DNA of 64,000 nt from Erythrobacter sp. SD-21 (lineage in GTDB: Bacteria; Pseudomonadota; Alphaproteobacteria; Sphingomonadales; Sphingomonadaceae), in the NCBI RefSeq assembly GCF_000181515.1, contig NZ_ABCG01000010.1, positions 1 to 64,000 on the forward strand, in the 5' to 3' direction. Shown here one piece after another: positions 16,794 to 26,893 of this stretch. The first letter of the stretch is position 1; every line of letters starts with the position of its first letter. Position numbers and translations under genes: made by a program. The notes below the pieces were generated by a model. That model was given only the letters and a program-made list of their open reading frames with translations, searched no databases and was not told the origin of the DNA.

Positions 16794-18137
16794 TTACGCC
16801 GCGCGGATGTGGAACAGGAATTCGTCGACCTTGTCGCGCAGGGTCGTCGCCTGGTGTTCGAGATCGCTCGAGGAGGACAGCACCTGGCTGGCGGCGGCTC
16901 CGGCCGCCATACTGGTGTCGCGCATGCTCGAAAGGTGGGTGGAAACCTCGTCCGTGCCCTGCGCGGCGCGGTCGATGCTGCGCGCCAGGTCCTGACCTGC
17001 GACCGACTGCTGGTCGACCGCGCTGGCGATCGAGATGGCCGTGGTTTCGAGCTGCTTGATCTGGTCGCCGATCGAGCGCAGCGCATTGACGCTGGCACCG
17101 GTCGAGGATTGCATGGTCTGGATCTGCTCTGCGACTTCCTCCGTCGCGCGGCTGGTCTGGGCGGCGAGTTCTTTCACTTCGCTGGCCACCACGGCAAACC
17201 CGCGGCCCGCTTCGCCGCCACGCGCAGCCTCGATGCTGGCGTTCAATGCGAGCAGGTTGGTGCGCTGCGCGATCGACTGGATGAGCTGGACGATCTGGCC
17301 GACCTGTTCGGCCGAAGCAGCGAGGGCGAAAATGGTCTCGTCGGCCCCTTCCGCATCGTCCGAGGCCTTGCGGGCGAGTTCCGCCGAATGCGAGGCCTGG
17401 CGGCTGATCTCGCCAATCGACATGGCGAATTCGTCTGAAGCGGCCGCGGCTGCGGTGACCCCGCCCGAGGCCTGCTCCATGGCGTGGCTGACGTCGTTCG
17501 CCTGGCCGGAGGCCTGCTCCGCTGCTTGGGCCATGGAGCTCGCGGTGGCGTTGAGCTGGCTCGAAGCGGCGGCAACCCCGCCGACCACGTCGCCGACGGT
17601 CTTCTCAAAGCTGTCCGCCAGCAGCATCAGCTCCTGCTTGCGCTGTTCCGAAGCCGCTTTACGGCCCGCGAAGAGCTCGTCGAGCTTGTGGCCCGACTTG
17701 GCAAACACTTCGAGCGAGCGCGAAAGATCACCGATTTCATCGGGGCGTGCCGTGTTGCCGACATCGATGTCCCGCGCGCCGGAAGCCAGGCGTCCCATTT
17801 CGCAGGCCACATGGCGGAAAGGGGCGATGACATTGGCAAGGATAAAGCGCAGGCTGAGGACGCCGCCGACTACCGAGAGGGCGAAGACGGTGAGGATCGT
17901 CCACCAGGCGATGTTCGCCACAGCGGGGCTGGAGAGGCTGACGAGGCCAGCAGCTGACACCACCGACAGCCCGCCGAGGGTGAAATAGGAGGCAATCTTG
18001 GCCTTTGCATCGAGCGATTTGGCCATGAACCATCCGGACAGGCCGGAATGCTCCTCAATGTTCGAGCTATAGGTCCCCCCGACCTCGGCAATCTCCTGGC
18101 TCAACTCGCTTTCGATAAATCCGCTCTGTATGTTCAC
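16794..18137 (-). CDS. Methyl-accepting chemotaxis protein without a periplasmic domain
   Basis: This 447-residue receptor has two hydrophobic helices (about 48-67 and 72-97) separated by only a few residues, so it has no real periplasmic sensor. It probably reads a cytoplasmic or membrane-borne cue. A HAMP-like segment (about 100-150) leads into the signalling domain, with the hairpin tip [28 protein letters not shown]. The C-terminus [11 protein letters not shown] lacks the NWETF-type CheR tether. It is the last gene of the che operon, 48 bases after its paralogue, and its signalling half is nearly identical to that one. Confidence 0.93.
   Translation of the reverse strand: MNIQSGFIESELSQEIAEVGGTYSSNIEEHSGLSGWFMAKSLDAKAKIASYFTLGGLSVVSAAGLVSLSSPAVANIAWWTILTVFALSVVGGVLSLRFILANVIAPFRHVACEMGRLASGARDIDVGNTARPDEIGDLSRSLEVFAKSGHKLDELFAGRKAASEQRKQELMLLADSFEKTVGDVVGGVAAASSQLNATASSMAQAAEQASGQANDVSHAMEQASGGVTAAAAASDEFAMSIGEISRQASHSAELARKASDDAEGADETIFALAASAEQVGQIVQLIQSIAQRTNLLALNASIEAARGGEAGRGFAVVASEVKELAAQTSRATEEVAEQIQTMQSSTGASVNALRSIGDQIKQLETTAISIASAVDQQSVAGQDLARSIDRAAQGTDEVSTHLSSMRDTSMAAGAAASQVLSSSSDLEHQATTLRDKVDEFLFHIRAA
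16950..17490. repeat. Duplicated MCP signalling-domain segment, copy A
   Basis: This stretch encodes the receptor signalling hairpin and is close to identical with 18345-18885 at both protein and DNA level. I estimate about 90 percent DNA identity by eye, including long exact runs. The flanking N-terminal parts of the two genes are unrelated, as expected for a partial duplication or gene conversion. Confidence 0.8.
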
Positions 18138-18185
18138 GACATCTTGCTCCCCACGCTTACGCCTGCCCCCTTTATGGTTTTCCGG

Positions 18186-19964
18186 TCAGGCGGCCCTTAC
18201 ATGCTGTAGGAATTCGTCGACCTGCTGGCGCAGCACGCCGGCCTGCGATTCGAGTGCGGTGGCCGAGCCGAGCACCTGGCTGGCGGCGGCGCCTGTAGCC
18301 ACGCTGGCCTCGCGCACCTGGGTAATGCTGCCCGAGACTTCGTCGGTGGAGCGCGCGGCCAGATCAATGCTGCGCGCGAGGTCCTGACCTGCGACGGACT
18401 GCTGGTCGACCGCGCTGGCAATCGAGATGGCGGTGGTTTCGAGCTGCTTGATCTGGTCGCCGATCGAACGCAGCGCGTTGACGCTGGCACCGGTCGATGC
18501 CTGCATGGCCTGGATCTGCTCGGCCACCTCTTCGGTTGCACGGCTGGTCTGCGCGGCGAGCTCCTTGACCTCGCTGGCCACCACGGCAAACCCACGGCCC
18601 GCTTCGCCGCCACGTGCGGCCTCGATGCTGGCGTTCAATGCGAGCAGGTTGGTGCGCTGGGCGATCGACTGGATGAGCTCGACGATCTGGCCGACCTGTT
18701 CGGCCGAAGCAGCGAGGGCGGAAATTGTCTCGTCCGCGCCTTCGGCATCGTCGGAAGCCTTGCGGGCGAGTTCGGCCGAGTGCGAGGCCTGGCGGCTGAT
18801 CTCGCCGATCGACATGGCAAACTCGTCCGAAGCGGCCGCAGCTGCGGTGACCCCGCCCGATGCCTGTTCCATGGCGTGGCTGACATTGCCGGTCTGGTGC
18901 GTCGCCTGTTCTGCGCTGGCGGCCATCGCTGCAGCGGTCGAATTGAGCTGGCTGGACGCGGCCGCGACGCCGTTTACGACCTCGCCCACGGTGTTCTCGA
19001 ACTGCGATGCGAGACGCTGGAGGTCCTGACCCCGCTCCGCACGAAGCGCTTCCTTTTCCTCGGCCATCCGCTCGAAACGGAAGGCGGCGCGCAGGAAGAC
19101 GTGGAGCGAGCGAGCAAGGCCGCCCAGTTCGTCGCGGCGTTCGAGGCCGGGGATCTGGATCGACTTGTCGCCCGTCGCGAGGCGTTCCGAGGCATCGGTC
19201 AGCTGGCTCACCGTGCCCGAAATGTCGCGGGCGATCACGCGGGTGGATACGAGGATCAGGCCGATACCGAGGATCGCCACTGTGAAGAAGGCCACGAAGA
19301 GCCAGACGATGGTGGTTTCGCCCGCCGCATCGCTGGCTTCACCCTGGCGGAACAGGCCGGTTTTCAGCTCCTTGCTCAGCTCGGCGAACTGCGCGCCATG
19401 CTGCAGTGACGATTCGGCGGCGAGGGCACGCGCCATGCCGTCGGTCGCTTCCGCCTGCCGAGCGAGGTCCGCGACGAAGACGTTGAGGCCTTCGCGCAGT
19501 TCGCCGATGGTTCCAATCTGGTCGGGCGCATAGGTGCGCGCCGATTTTTCCAGCGCGTTGAGGTCGCGGCGCGCGCTCTGGAGCGAAGCCTTGGCGTTGG
19601 CGTGCGCGGCGGTGTCGCCCGAGTAGGCAAAGCGCTGCATGCTGAGGAGCACCTCGTCGGTGCCCGAACGCATCTCGCTGGAAAGCACCAGCATCTCCGA
19701 GATACGCATCCGTTCGTGCCGCAGCTCCACGGCGGTCCATCCGCCGATCACTATCGACAGCAGGATGAAAACGACCGCGCCGATATTGGCGAACGCCACT
19801 AGGCTCAGCTTGCTGCCGATCGAAAGGTCGGCGAACTTGCCGCCCAGCCCTTCGCTTCCAGCGCCAATGTCGGCGAGGATTGCGCGGTCTTCCGCGATCT
19901 CGTCGGAATAGTATTTGCTGGAGTCGACCACGGCTTGGTCGAAGTCCTGAGCCATCATGTTCAT
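18186..19964 (-). CDS. Methyl-accepting chemotaxis protein with periplasmic helical sensor
   Basis: This 592-residue receptor has helix one at about 52-75, a periplasmic region of about 150 residues that reads as helical and lacks a recognisable ligand motif, and helix two at about 226-249. A HAMP segment follows ([22 protein letters not shown]), then the standard signalling domain. A long N-terminal cytoplasmic extension (residues 1-50) is unusual for this class. The C-terminus [11 protein letters not shown] matches its paralogue and lacks an NWETF tether. Its start overlaps the stop of the GGDEF-EAL gene by four bases (ATGA), so the two are translationally linked. Confidence 0.94.
   Translation of the reverse strand: MNMMAQDFDQAVVDSSKYYSDEIAEDRAILADIGAGSEGLGGKFADLSIGSKLSLVAFANIGAVVFILLSIVIGGWTAVELRHERMRISEMLVLSSEMRSGTDEVLLSMQRFAYSGDTAAHANAKASLQSARRDLNALEKSARTYAPDQIGTIGELREGLNVFVADLARQAEATDGMARALAAESSLQHGAQFAELSKELKTGLFRQGEASDAAGETTIVWLFVAFFTVAILGIGLILVSTRVIARDISGTVSQLTDASERLATGDKSIQIPGLERRDELGGLARSLHVFLRAAFRFERMAEEKEALRAERGQDLQRLASQFENTVGEVVNGVAAASSQLNSTAAAMAASAEQATHQTGNVSHAMEQASGGVTAAAAASDEFAMSIGEISRQASHSAELARKASDDAEGADETISALAASAEQVGQIVELIQSIAQRTNLLALNASIEAARGGEAGRGFAVVASEVKELAAQTSRATEEVAEQIQAMQASTGASVNALRSIGDQIKQLETTAISIASAVDQQSVAGQDLARSIDLAARSTDEVSGSITQVREASVATGAAASQVLGSATALESQAGVLRQQVDEFLQHVRAA
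18345..18885. repeat. Duplicated MCP signalling-domain segment, copy B
   Basis: This is the second copy of the signalling-domain segment described at 16950-17490. The encoded stretch from [10 protein letters not shown] to [17 protein letters not shown] differs at only a handful of residues between the two receptors. Confidence 0.8.
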
Positions 19965-21529
19965 GCTACCTTGACCCCCGGGTCACTGTCTTCACTGGCA
20001 TCCACACCGTCGATTTCACGGCCGAGATGCTGCTTGATCTGGTCGGCCGGCATGGCCTTGAAATAGAGCCAGCCCTGGATCTGGTCGCACCCGGCAGCGC
20101 GGACCATGTCAGCCTGGTCTTCGGTTTCCACGCCCTCGGCGGTGACTTCCATCTTCATTGCGCGGGCCATGGTGATGCTGGAGAGCATCATGGCGCGGCT
20201 GGAATCGTCCTCACTCGCCTGCACCACGAGACTGCGGTCGAGCTTCAGCTTCTCGAAGCGGAACTGGCGCAGGAAGCCGATCGAGGCGTAGCCCGTACCG
20301 AAATCGTCCAGCGCCACGCTGACGCCGAAGCCGCGGATGAGGTTGAGGCTGCGCTCGGCGACCACCGGGTCGAGCACGAGGCAAGTCTCGGTCACTTCGA
20401 GTTCGAGGCGTTCTGGATCGAAGTTCGTTTCTTCGAGGATATGGCCGAGCTGGATCGGAAATTCCGGATTGCGCAACTGGGCGGCGGAAATATTGACCGA
20501 TAGCGTCACGCCTTCCCATTCTAGCGCGTCGCAGCACGCCTGGCGCAGGACCCACAGGCCGATCGGATTGATCAGGCCCGATTCCTCTGCCACCGGGATG
20601 AAGGTGTTGGGGCCGATCGACTTGCCGTCGGGGCGTTCCCAGCGCAGCAGGCTTTCGACCGAAACGACCTTGCGCGTCGTGCTGTCGACGAGCGGCTGGT
20701 AATGCATCCGGAACTCGCCGAGCGAGAGCGCCTGGCGCAGTTCGTCGTCGAGCTGCTTGATCTGTTCGCGACTGCGGTCGAAGGCCTCATTGAACCAGGT
20801 GCAGCGCATCTTGCCGCCCCGCTTGGAGGCGTACATCGCCACATCGGCGCGGCGCAGCAATTCGGAAGAGGTGACTCCCTGCCCCGGCGCGTTGCGGGCA
20901 AGCCCGATGCTGGCACCCAGCGTCAAGCGGCGGTTGTCCACTTTGATCGACTTGGCGAGCCGCTCGATGATCCGGCGGCAATGACCTTCGAGCAGCGTGC
21001 CGGCAAGCTCGCCACTCATCAGGACGGCGTATTCGTCTCCGCCGAGGCGGTAGATGCGCGCTTCCTCGCCGCAGATATCGGCAAGGATGCGGGCGATTTC
21101 CTTGATCGTCGCATCGCCCAGCACGTGGCCGTAATGGTCGTTGATGATCTTGAACCCGTCAAGATCGACGATCGCCAGCGCGACCTCGTGATCGGGCGAC
21201 ATGAGGTCCGTGATATCGCGGTGCAGCCCGCGGCGGTTCGGCAGGAGGGTGAGCGCGTCGCTGTTCGACAGGCGCTCCAGCTTCTTCAGGTGCTTGAGGC
21301 CCATCACGGCAAACCCGCCGATGCTGGCGAAGAGGGCGACGAAACCCCCGCCGAGGACCGCCTTCATGGAGGCGATCCCGACCTGCGGTCCGAACAGGGC
21401 GAGCAAGGCCGTGACGCCCACGATCCCGCCAAGCGAGGCGAGCGGCGCGAAGATCATCACGCGGGTGCTTTGCTGAGCCAAATCCGTATGTGAACGCACG
21501 CGAGAATCCCCCTCGATGGCAATATCCAT
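19961..21529 (-). CDS. GGDEF-EAL c-di-GMP turnover protein in the che operon
   Basis: This protein could make and/or degrade cyclic di-GMP. Two N-terminal helices are followed by a GGDEF domain whose active-site motif reads GGDEY, and I see no upstream RxxD inhibitory site. The EAL domain keeps its key residues: VESLLRW (E of EAL), [29 protein letters not shown] and AEGVETE. The phosphodiesterase activity therefore looks intact, and the cyclase is plausible. I chose the ATG at 21529, which has GAGG upstream; the ATG at 21556 lacks one. Lying between cheR and a receptor gene, it probably ties c-di-GMP to chemotactic behaviour. Confidence 0.9.
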   Translation of the reverse strand: MDIAIEGDSRVRSHTDLAQQSTRVMIFAPLASLGGIVGVTALLALFGPQVGIASMKAVLGGGFVALFASIGGFAVMGLKHLKKLERLSNSDALTLLPNRRGLHRDITDLMSPDHEVALAIVDLDGFKIINDHYGHVLGDATIKEIARILADICGEEARIYRLGGDEYAVLMSGELAGTLLEGHCRRIIERLAKSIKVDNRRLTLGASIGLARNAPGQGVTSSELLRRADVAMYASKRGGKMRCTWFNEAFDRSREQIKQLDDELRQALSLGEFRMHYQPLVDSTTRKVVSVESLLRWERPDGKSIGPNTFIPVAEESGLINPIGLWVLRQACCDALEWEGVTLSVNISAAQLRNPEFPIQLGHILEETNFDPERLELEVTETCLVLDPVVAERSLNLIRGFGVSVALDDFGTGYASIGFLRQFRFEKLKLDRSLVVQASEDDSSRAMMLSSITMARAMKMEVTAEGVETEDQADMVRAAGCDQIQGWLYFKAMPADQIKQHLGREIDGVDASEDSDPGVKVA

Positions 21530-21623
21530 TCGATCCTCGCCACCGCTAACGCGCATTCGCTAATTAACGGTAAACCCGATATTTACCTTGGCGATGCCGG
21601 GTGAGGGCGGCGAGGAAATTGAG

Positions 21624-22496
21624 TCAGGCCGTGGCTGCGCGGGGCAGCGTGTCGCCAAGCACCGAACCCGAACGGATCGCGGCCTTGGGCACGTACATCG
21701 CCGATCCGAACGGCGCCGGTTCGAAACGGTCGGTCTGGCCGACCACGGTCTCGCCTGCGCCAAGCATCAGGAAGCCGTCGGCTGCGATCCCGGTCGCCAG
21801 TCGCTCGAAGGCGTTGCGGCGCGTCTCGGGGTCGAAATAGAGCAGGCAGTTACGGCACAGCACGAGATCGAAGCGTCCCGGCGCCGGCGGATAATCGAGG
21901 ATGTTTCGCTGTTCGAAACGGGTCATGCCGAGCACCTTGTCGGCGACCTTCCAGCCCTTGGGCGTTTCGGAGAAGAAATTCAGCATCTGCGCCACCGAAA
22001 TGCCGCGCTGGATTTCGAACTGCGAGAACGTGCCGGTGCGCGCCTGCTCGATCGCCTTACTCGATACATCGGTGCCGAGGATCTCGATCTTCCAATCCGC
22101 CCAGCGACCCGGCTGTTCGCAGAAGGTCATGGCGAGGCTCAGGACCTCCTGCCCGGTCGAGCAACCGGCCGACCAGATCGAGATCTTGCGGCTGTCCGCG
22201 CGGCGTTTTGCCAGTTCCGGCAGGACCGTGTTGGCCAGCGTCGAGAAGTAGTTGTGATCGCGGAAGAAATAGGTCTCGTTGTTGAGCAGCGCCTCGACCA
22301 CGCGGGTCGCGAGGCGGTGTTCGCCGGGCCGTTCGAGCATGCAGGCCAGCTGGTCGACATTCTCGATGCCGAATTCGCGGAACAGGCCCGAAAGCGCGGT
22401 CGAAATGCGCCAGCGGCGGCTTTCGGTAAGGGTCTGTCCGGTACGCGATTCGAGAAGGTCAGCGATAATCTTGTGGGAAGCGTCTTCTAACGCCAT
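21624..22496 (-). CDS. cheR: Chemotaxis protein methyltransferase CheR
   Basis: CheR adds methyl groups from S-adenosylmethionine to receptor glutamates. The 290-residue protein shows the helical N-domain, NNETYFFRD, the SAM-binding SAGCSTGQEV (the usual GEEP reads GQEV) and FDLVLCRNCLLYFD. The ATG at 22496 overlaps the end of cheB by ten bases. The longer upstream frame simply runs inside cheB. Both receptors in this operon lack a C-terminal CheR-binding pentapeptide, so the enzyme should act without tethering. Confidence 0.94.
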   Translation of the reverse strand: MALEDASHKIIADLLESRTGQTLTESRRWRISTALSGLFREFGIENVDQLACMLERPGEHRLATRVVEALLNNETYFFRDHNYFSTLANTVLPELAKRRADSRKISIWSAGCSTGQEVLSLAMTFCEQPGRWADWKIEILGTDVSSKAIEQARTGTFSQFEIQRGISVAQMLNFFSETPKGWKVADKVLGMTRFEQRNILDYPPAPGRFDLVLCRNCLLYFDPETRRNAFERLATGIAADGFLMLGAGETVVGQTDRFEPAPFGSAMYVPKAAIRSGSVLGDTLPRAATA

Positions 22497-23581
22497 GCAT
22501 CGGCTCCAACGCTTGCAAGGACTTTGTCGGCGAGTTCCGCCGGCGGGAGAACGGCGGTAGCAAGTCCGCGTTCGGTAATGTCGCGGGGCATGCCCCAGAC
22601 CGCGCAAGTGTCCGCGCTCTGGGCGTACATCGAACCGCCGGCGTTGATGATCGCATCGGCGCCGTCGGTCCCGTCGCGGCCCATGCCCGACAAAAGGATG
22701 CCGGCGACATGGCCGTCACAGGCCTCGGCCAGCGTTTCGAACATCGGATCCACCGAAGGCGTGCAGCCGCTCTTGACAGGATTGAAGGCGAGGCCGGTGA
22801 CGTGGCGCGTGCCTTTCCTGCGCACCACCATGTGGCCATGGCCCGGCGCAATGACGATCCGCCCGCGCGTGATCTCGACGTCTTCGTCGGCCAGCACGGC
22901 CTCGCGACCGGCGGCCATTTCCATCTGCCTGGCGAAGACGGGGATGAAGCTGGCGGGAAGGTGCTGCGTGATGAGGATCGGCAGGTCGAAGTTCTTCGGC
23001 ACCTGCCGCAGGAAGAGGTTCAGCGCGTGGATGCCGCCCGTTGACGCCCCGATGGCGAGGACCTTAGGCCGCTTGCCCGCGCGGCGCTGGGCCGGGCGGG
23101 GAGCGGCGCGCTTGGGCTGTTCGTGCGGGGCGAGGCCCTTGAGCGCCCGGATCTTTCCCAGCAGCTGGTCGCGGTAGTCGTCGTTGAAGCCGCCCGGACG
23201 CGGCTTCAGCATGGTGTCGGCCGCGCCCATGCGCAGCGCCGCCACCGTCGCTTCCGCGCCTTCGGCGGTCAGCGAGGAAATGACCAGCACCTTGGTGTCG
23301 GGCGAAGCCCTGAGCAGCTTGGGCAGCGCCTCGAGACCGCCCATTCCGGGCATCTCGAGGTCGAGCAGGATCACGTCTGTCCGGTGGCTGCCCAGCTCCA
23401 TCAGGCCGCGTTCGGCTGAACTTGCGCTGGCGACGATCGTCATGTCGTCCTGACGCTCGATCATGCGCGAGAAGATCGTCCGCACGGTCAGCGAATCGTC
23501 GATCAGCATCACCCGCACGCAGCCGGGCGCGGGATTGGGATTCGGCGGGGCCGCTTTCAGAGATCTAAGGGCGGTCACCAC
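22487..23581 (-). CDS. cheB: Protein-glutamate methylesterase CheB
   Basis: CheB removes receptor methyl groups and deamidates glutamines when phosphorylated by CheA. The 364-residue protein has a receiver domain with the phosphorylated Asp74 in ILLDLEMPGM and a charged linker (about 150-170). The esterase domain carries the catalytic Ser in IGASTGG, His in ITQHLP and Asp in MGRDGTDGA. The start is a GTG at 23581, eight bases after AAGGAA. It lies 19 bases after cheY. Confidence 0.96.
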   Translation of the reverse strand: MVTALRSLKAAPPNPNPAPGCVRVMLIDDSLTVRTIFSRMIERQDDMTIVASASSAERGLMELGSHRTDVILLDLEMPGMGGLEALPKLLRASPDTKVLVISSLTAEGAEATVAALRMGAADTMLKPRPGGFNDDYRDQLLGKIRALKGLAPHEQPKRAAPRPAQRRAGKRPKVLAIGASTGGIHALNLFLRQVPKNFDLPILITQHLPASFIPVFARQMEMAAGREAVLADEDVEITRGRIVIAPGHGHMVVRRKGTRHVTGLAFNPVKSGCTPSVDPMFETLAEACDGHVAGILLSGMGRDGTDGADAIINAGGSMYAQSADTCAVWGMPRDITERGLATAVLPPAELADKVLASVGADAWR

Positions 23582-23600
23582 GAATCCGTTCCTTCTTGGA

Positions 23601-23966
23601 TCAGGCCATGCCGACGAGTTGGAGCTTGATCTGGAGCGTTTCGTGATCGAACGGCTTCATGACGTATTCGTCGGCGCCGGCGCTGATCGCCTCGCGGATG
23701 TGCGCGACGTCGTTTTCGGTGGTGCAGAACACGACCTTGGGCTTGTCGCCGCCTTCGTGCTTGCGCAGTTCGTGGATGAACTCGATACCGGTCATGACCG
23801 GCATGTTCCAGTCGAGCAGGACCACTTCGGGCATGCTCTCGAGGCACTTGTTCAGGCCTTCCTGGCCGTTTTCGGCTTCGTCGACCGTGAAGCCGAGGGT
23901 TTCGAGGATATGGCGCGACACCTTCCGGATAACGCGCGAATCATCGACGATAAGACAGGTTTTCAT
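23601..23966 (-). CDS. cheY: Chemotaxis response regulator CheY
   Basis: This 121-residue single receiver domain carries the CheA phosphoryl signal, presumably to the flagellar motor. The acidic pocket is CLIVDDSRVIRK, Asp52 in LLDWNMP is phosphorylated, the conserved Thr lies in CTTEND, and the Lys is in VMKPFD. I chose the ATG at 23966 because the domain starts exactly there and an AAGGGA site precedes it. The frame upstream to 24110 reads into the end of cheW and has no domain content. Confidence 0.95.
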   Translation of the reverse strand: MKTCLIVDDSRVIRKVSRHILETLGFTVDEAENGQEGLNKCLESMPEVVLLDWNMPVMTGIEFIHELRKHEGGDKPKVVFCTTENDVAHIREAISAGADEYVMKPFDHETLQIKLQLVGMA

Positions 23967-24022
23967 TTCTCGTGATCCCTTCACTTGCCTGCCCCTTATA
24001 CCGGCAGGCGGTAACCAATCGC

Positions 24023-24457
24023 TTAAGCTGCCTCGCGAAGAGGCCCTGAGATGAGATGTTCGATATCGACCAGCAGCGTAGGGCCGCCGTCGGTCTCGAC
24101 CATGCCGCACGCGGCGCGCTGCCAGCCTTCGCCGAAACCGCCCGGAACCGCGACCGGTTCGCTGCGGGTTTCGCCAACGTCATGCGCTTCCTCGACCAGC
24201 AGCGCGTAGAGGTGACTTTCGAACTCGACCACGGCGGCCCGGCGTTCCGAATGCTCGGCGGTCTCCTCGAGGCCCAGCGCCAGCGAACAGTCGATGACCG
24301 TCAGCGCCTGGCTGCGTAGGGCCGTCAGGCCGAGGATGAAATCGGGTGTGCCGGGGATGGGGGTGATATTCTCCACCTCGATCACCGACTGGACCTCGAT
24401 CGCGGGGATCGCCGCACGGCGACCGGCGATCGTGCACATCAGAAGCAGTTCGTTCAT
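24023..24457 (-). CDS. cheW: Chemotaxis coupling protein CheW
   Basis: CheW links receptors to CheA in the signalling array. The 144-residue protein is a single SH3-like CheW domain: CTIAGRRAAIPAIEVQSVIE, LRSQALTVIDCSLAL and EEAHDVGETRSEPV. Its ATG overlaps the cheA stop by four bases (ATGA), and GGAGGG lies upstream, so the two should be translated together in a fixed ratio. Confidence 0.94.
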   Translation of the reverse strand: MNELLLMCTIAGRRAAIPAIEVQSVIEVENITPIPGTPDFILGLTALRSQALTVIDCSLALGLEETAEHSERRAAVVEFESHLYALLVEEAHDVGETRSEPVAVPGGFGEGWQRAACGMVETDGGPTLLVDIEHLISGPLREAA

Positions 24458-26844
24458 GCCGCCCTCCCGGTGCGGATGCGCTTGAGCGCGGCGAGCAGCG
24501 CGTCGCGGTCGTAGCGGTAGATGGTGTCGTCGCCCGCATCTTCGGGCTCGGGGCGCAGGCGAATGGTCTCGCGTGCGCCGGCCGTGATCGGGGCTGCGTC
24601 TTCGGCGAGCGCGATGGCGAGATCGGCTTCGACCTCGTCATCCTCGCCCGCGATGCGATAGCCGGCGGCCTGCACCAAGGGTTCGAGAATGGTGCGCGCC
24701 CATTCGCTGCCTTCCGGGATGCGGCAGGTCAGCGTGTGGTCGATCTTGCGCGCCGCACGGTAGCGGGCGAAGACTGCGTGGCCGTCGAGCAGCGGGATCG
24801 GTTTGCCGCCGATGAGCGTAACGCCCTCGATGGCGGTGTCCGCTTCGCTCGGCACGACATCGTCGGTGATGTCCGCGGCGTCGAGCACTTCCTTGACCGC
24901 ATAGACCAGCTCGTGCTCGCCGTCCGAAAGGCGCAGCAGGCGGCAGCGTTCCTCGGGCAGCGGGCCGGTGTCGTGTCCGGCCAGCGTCATGATCTCGCCA
25001 TCGATGACCGCTTGGGCGCGGTCGCCCTCGATATCGATTGCCTCGCGGGAAATCGTGTCGATTCGGCGGACCAGTTCGAGGCGTACGGCGCGGTGACGGC
25101 CGTCGAGACCGGCGAACAGCATGACTGGCACGGCCTTGCTCTTCTGGGTGCGTTCTTCCTTCTCGATGCCGACCGGCTTGGTGCGCACGCCGCCGACCAT
25201 GCCGCGCATCTGCGCGATGGAGGGAAGGTCGATGAGCATCATCGGGCGGCCATCGTCGAGCAGGGTCGTACCTGCGTAAAGGCGCGTTTCCATGATGGCG
25301 GGCGCGATGGGTTTGACCACCACGTCCTCGTGATCGAACACCCGGTCGACCGCGAGCGCAAAGACATCGCCGCTGGCAAGGCGCACCAGGATCAGCGTCT
25401 TGTCTTCCCAGCGGCAGGTTTCGTTTGCTTCGCCGCCGAGCACTTCGCCCAGCGCAAGGCAGGGCACGCGCTGGCCGCGGAAGGTCACGAGGCGGCGGTC
25501 GCCGGCCTGCGCGAATTCGACATGGCTGGAATTGCCGAAAACGATTTCCTCGACATAGCTGCGCGGGATTGCATAGCGCTGGTCGCCCGAACCCACGGTG
25601 AGCGCGGCGATGATCGACAGGGTGAGCGGCAGCTGGAGGTGGAAGCTGGTGCCTTCGCCCGGCTTGCTCGACACTTCGATCGAACCGCCCACGCGCTCGA
25701 TGTTGGAGCGAACCACGTCCATGCCGACGCCGCGACCGGAGACCGAGCTGACCTGTTCGGCCGTCGACAGCCCGGGTTCGAAGATAAGGTTCTCTTTCTG
25801 CTTGTCCGACATCTTGTCGATTTCAGAGCGCGAATAAAGGCCGTTGGCGATCGCCTTGGCGACGACCTTGTCCACGTTGATGCCGCCGCCATCATCGGTG
25901 ATGACAAGGCTGATCTGGTTGCCCGACTGGCGAGCGGCGAACTTCAGCAGGCCGATCTCGCGCTTGCCGACCTTGAGCCGGGCTGCGGGTGTTTCAAGGC
26001 CGTGATCGATAGCGTTGCGGATGATGTGGGTCAGCGGGTCGCGGACCATCTCGATCATCTCGCGGTCGAGTTCGACCTCGCTGCCCTCGAAGTCGACCAT
26101 CACCTGCTTGCCGAGCTCATTCGACAGGTCGCGCACGAGGCGCGGGAGCGAGGAGAAGAGATGTTCGAGCCGCTGCATGCGCATGCGGGTGATCGAATTG
26201 CGCACATCGGCAAGGATGGCGGACAGGCGTTCGAAGGGGCCGTCGATGGTCGGCTGTTCGCCGGCTTCGCGCAGGCGGCGGGCAAGGTCGTTGCGCGCCA
26301 GCACCATGTCGGAAACGCCCTTCATCACCTCGTCGAGCAGGTCGACGGGCAGGCGGATCGAGCGCTGGACGGTCTGGCGCGGGGCCTTGGTCGGGGCGGC
26401 GGGCGCATCGCCTTCGGCCGGAGCCTCGGCCAGCGTTTCCTCGACGATTTCGACATCGCTCTGGACTTCGATCTCGGCATCGGGGCTGAGCGCGGCGATC
26501 AGCGCCTCGTCACCGCCGGCGGGGAAATCCTCGCCCGCTTCGATGGCGTCGGTCATTTCCGAAATGCGGTCGATGATGGCGAGCACCGCCGTTACCAGCG
26601 CGCTGTCGGGTTCGCGGCGGCCGGCGCGGCATTCGGCCAGCGCGTCTTCGGCCGCATGGCTCAGCTGCTCGAGCCGCGGAAAGTCGAAAAAGCCGCAATT
26701 TCCCTTCACCGTGTGGACGAAGCGGAAAATCGTATCGATGCGCTTCTTGTCCGACGGATCGGCTTCCCATGCGACCAGCTCGCTACCGCTCTGTTCGAGC
26801 ATCTCGCGCGTTTCCGCGACGAAATCGGCCAGCAATTCATCCAT
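24454..26844 (-). CDS. cheA: Chemotaxis histidine kinase CheA with extended C-terminus
   Basis: CheA phosphorylates itself at His44 (FVHTVKGNCGFF) in the N-terminal Hpt domain and passes the phosphate to CheY and CheB. No clear P2 domain is seen; a short acidic linker leads to the dimerisation helices (VMKGVSDMVLARNDLARRL) and the kinase core (HIIRNAIDHGLE, DDGGGINVDKV, GRGVGMDVV). After the CheW-like domain a second region (about 560-690) again resembles a CheW-like fold. The last 100 residues look like a degenerate receiver. This makes it 796 residues, well over the E. coli form of about 650. Confidence 0.94.
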   Translation of the reverse strand: MDELLADFVAETREMLEQSGSELVAWEADPSDKKRIDTIFRFVHTVKGNCGFFDFPRLEQLSHAAEDALAECRAGRREPDSALVTAVLAIIDRISEMTDAIEAGEDFPAGGDEALIAALSPDAEIEVQSDVEIVEETLAEAPAEGDAPAAPTKAPRQTVQRSIRLPVDLLDEVMKGVSDMVLARNDLARRLREAGEQPTIDGPFERLSAILADVRNSITRMRMQRLEHLFSSLPRLVRDLSNELGKQVMVDFEGSEVELDREMIEMVRDPLTHIIRNAIDHGLETPAARLKVGKREIGLLKFAARQSGNQISLVITDDGGGINVDKVVAKAIANGLYSRSEIDKMSDKQKENLIFEPGLSTAEQVSSVSGRGVGMDVVRSNIERVGGSIEVSSKPGEGTSFHLQLPLTLSIIAALTVGSGDQRYAIPRSYVEEIVFGNSSHVEFAQAGDRRLVTFRGQRVPCLALGEVLGGEANETCRWEDKTLILVRLASGDVFALAVDRVFDHEDVVVKPIAPAIMETRLYAGTTLLDDGRPMMLIDLPSIAQMRGMVGGVRTKPVGIEKEERTQKSKAVPVMLFAGLDGRHRAVRLELVRRIDTISREAIDIEGDRAQAVIDGEIMTLAGHDTGPLPEERCRLLRLSDGEHELVYAVKEVLDAADITDDVVPSEADTAIEGVTLIGGKPIPLLDGHAVFARYRAARKIDHTLTCRIPEGSEWARTILEPLVQAAGYRIAGEDDEVEADLAIALAEDAAPITAGARETIRLRPEPEDAGDDTIYRYDRDALLAALKRIRTGRAA

Positions 26845-26893
26845 TGGTCTTGGACCCCCAATTCTTCTTAGGGTCCGCTATGCACGAGGATGG

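Noticed and set aside
16950-18885. Mobile element or transposon repeat
   Set aside because: The repeat lies inside the reading frames of two receptor genes, with no inverted ends or transposase.
24736-26871. Long plus-strand open frame across cheA
   Set aside because: It is a GC-driven shadow. The minus frame has unmistakable CheA motifs.
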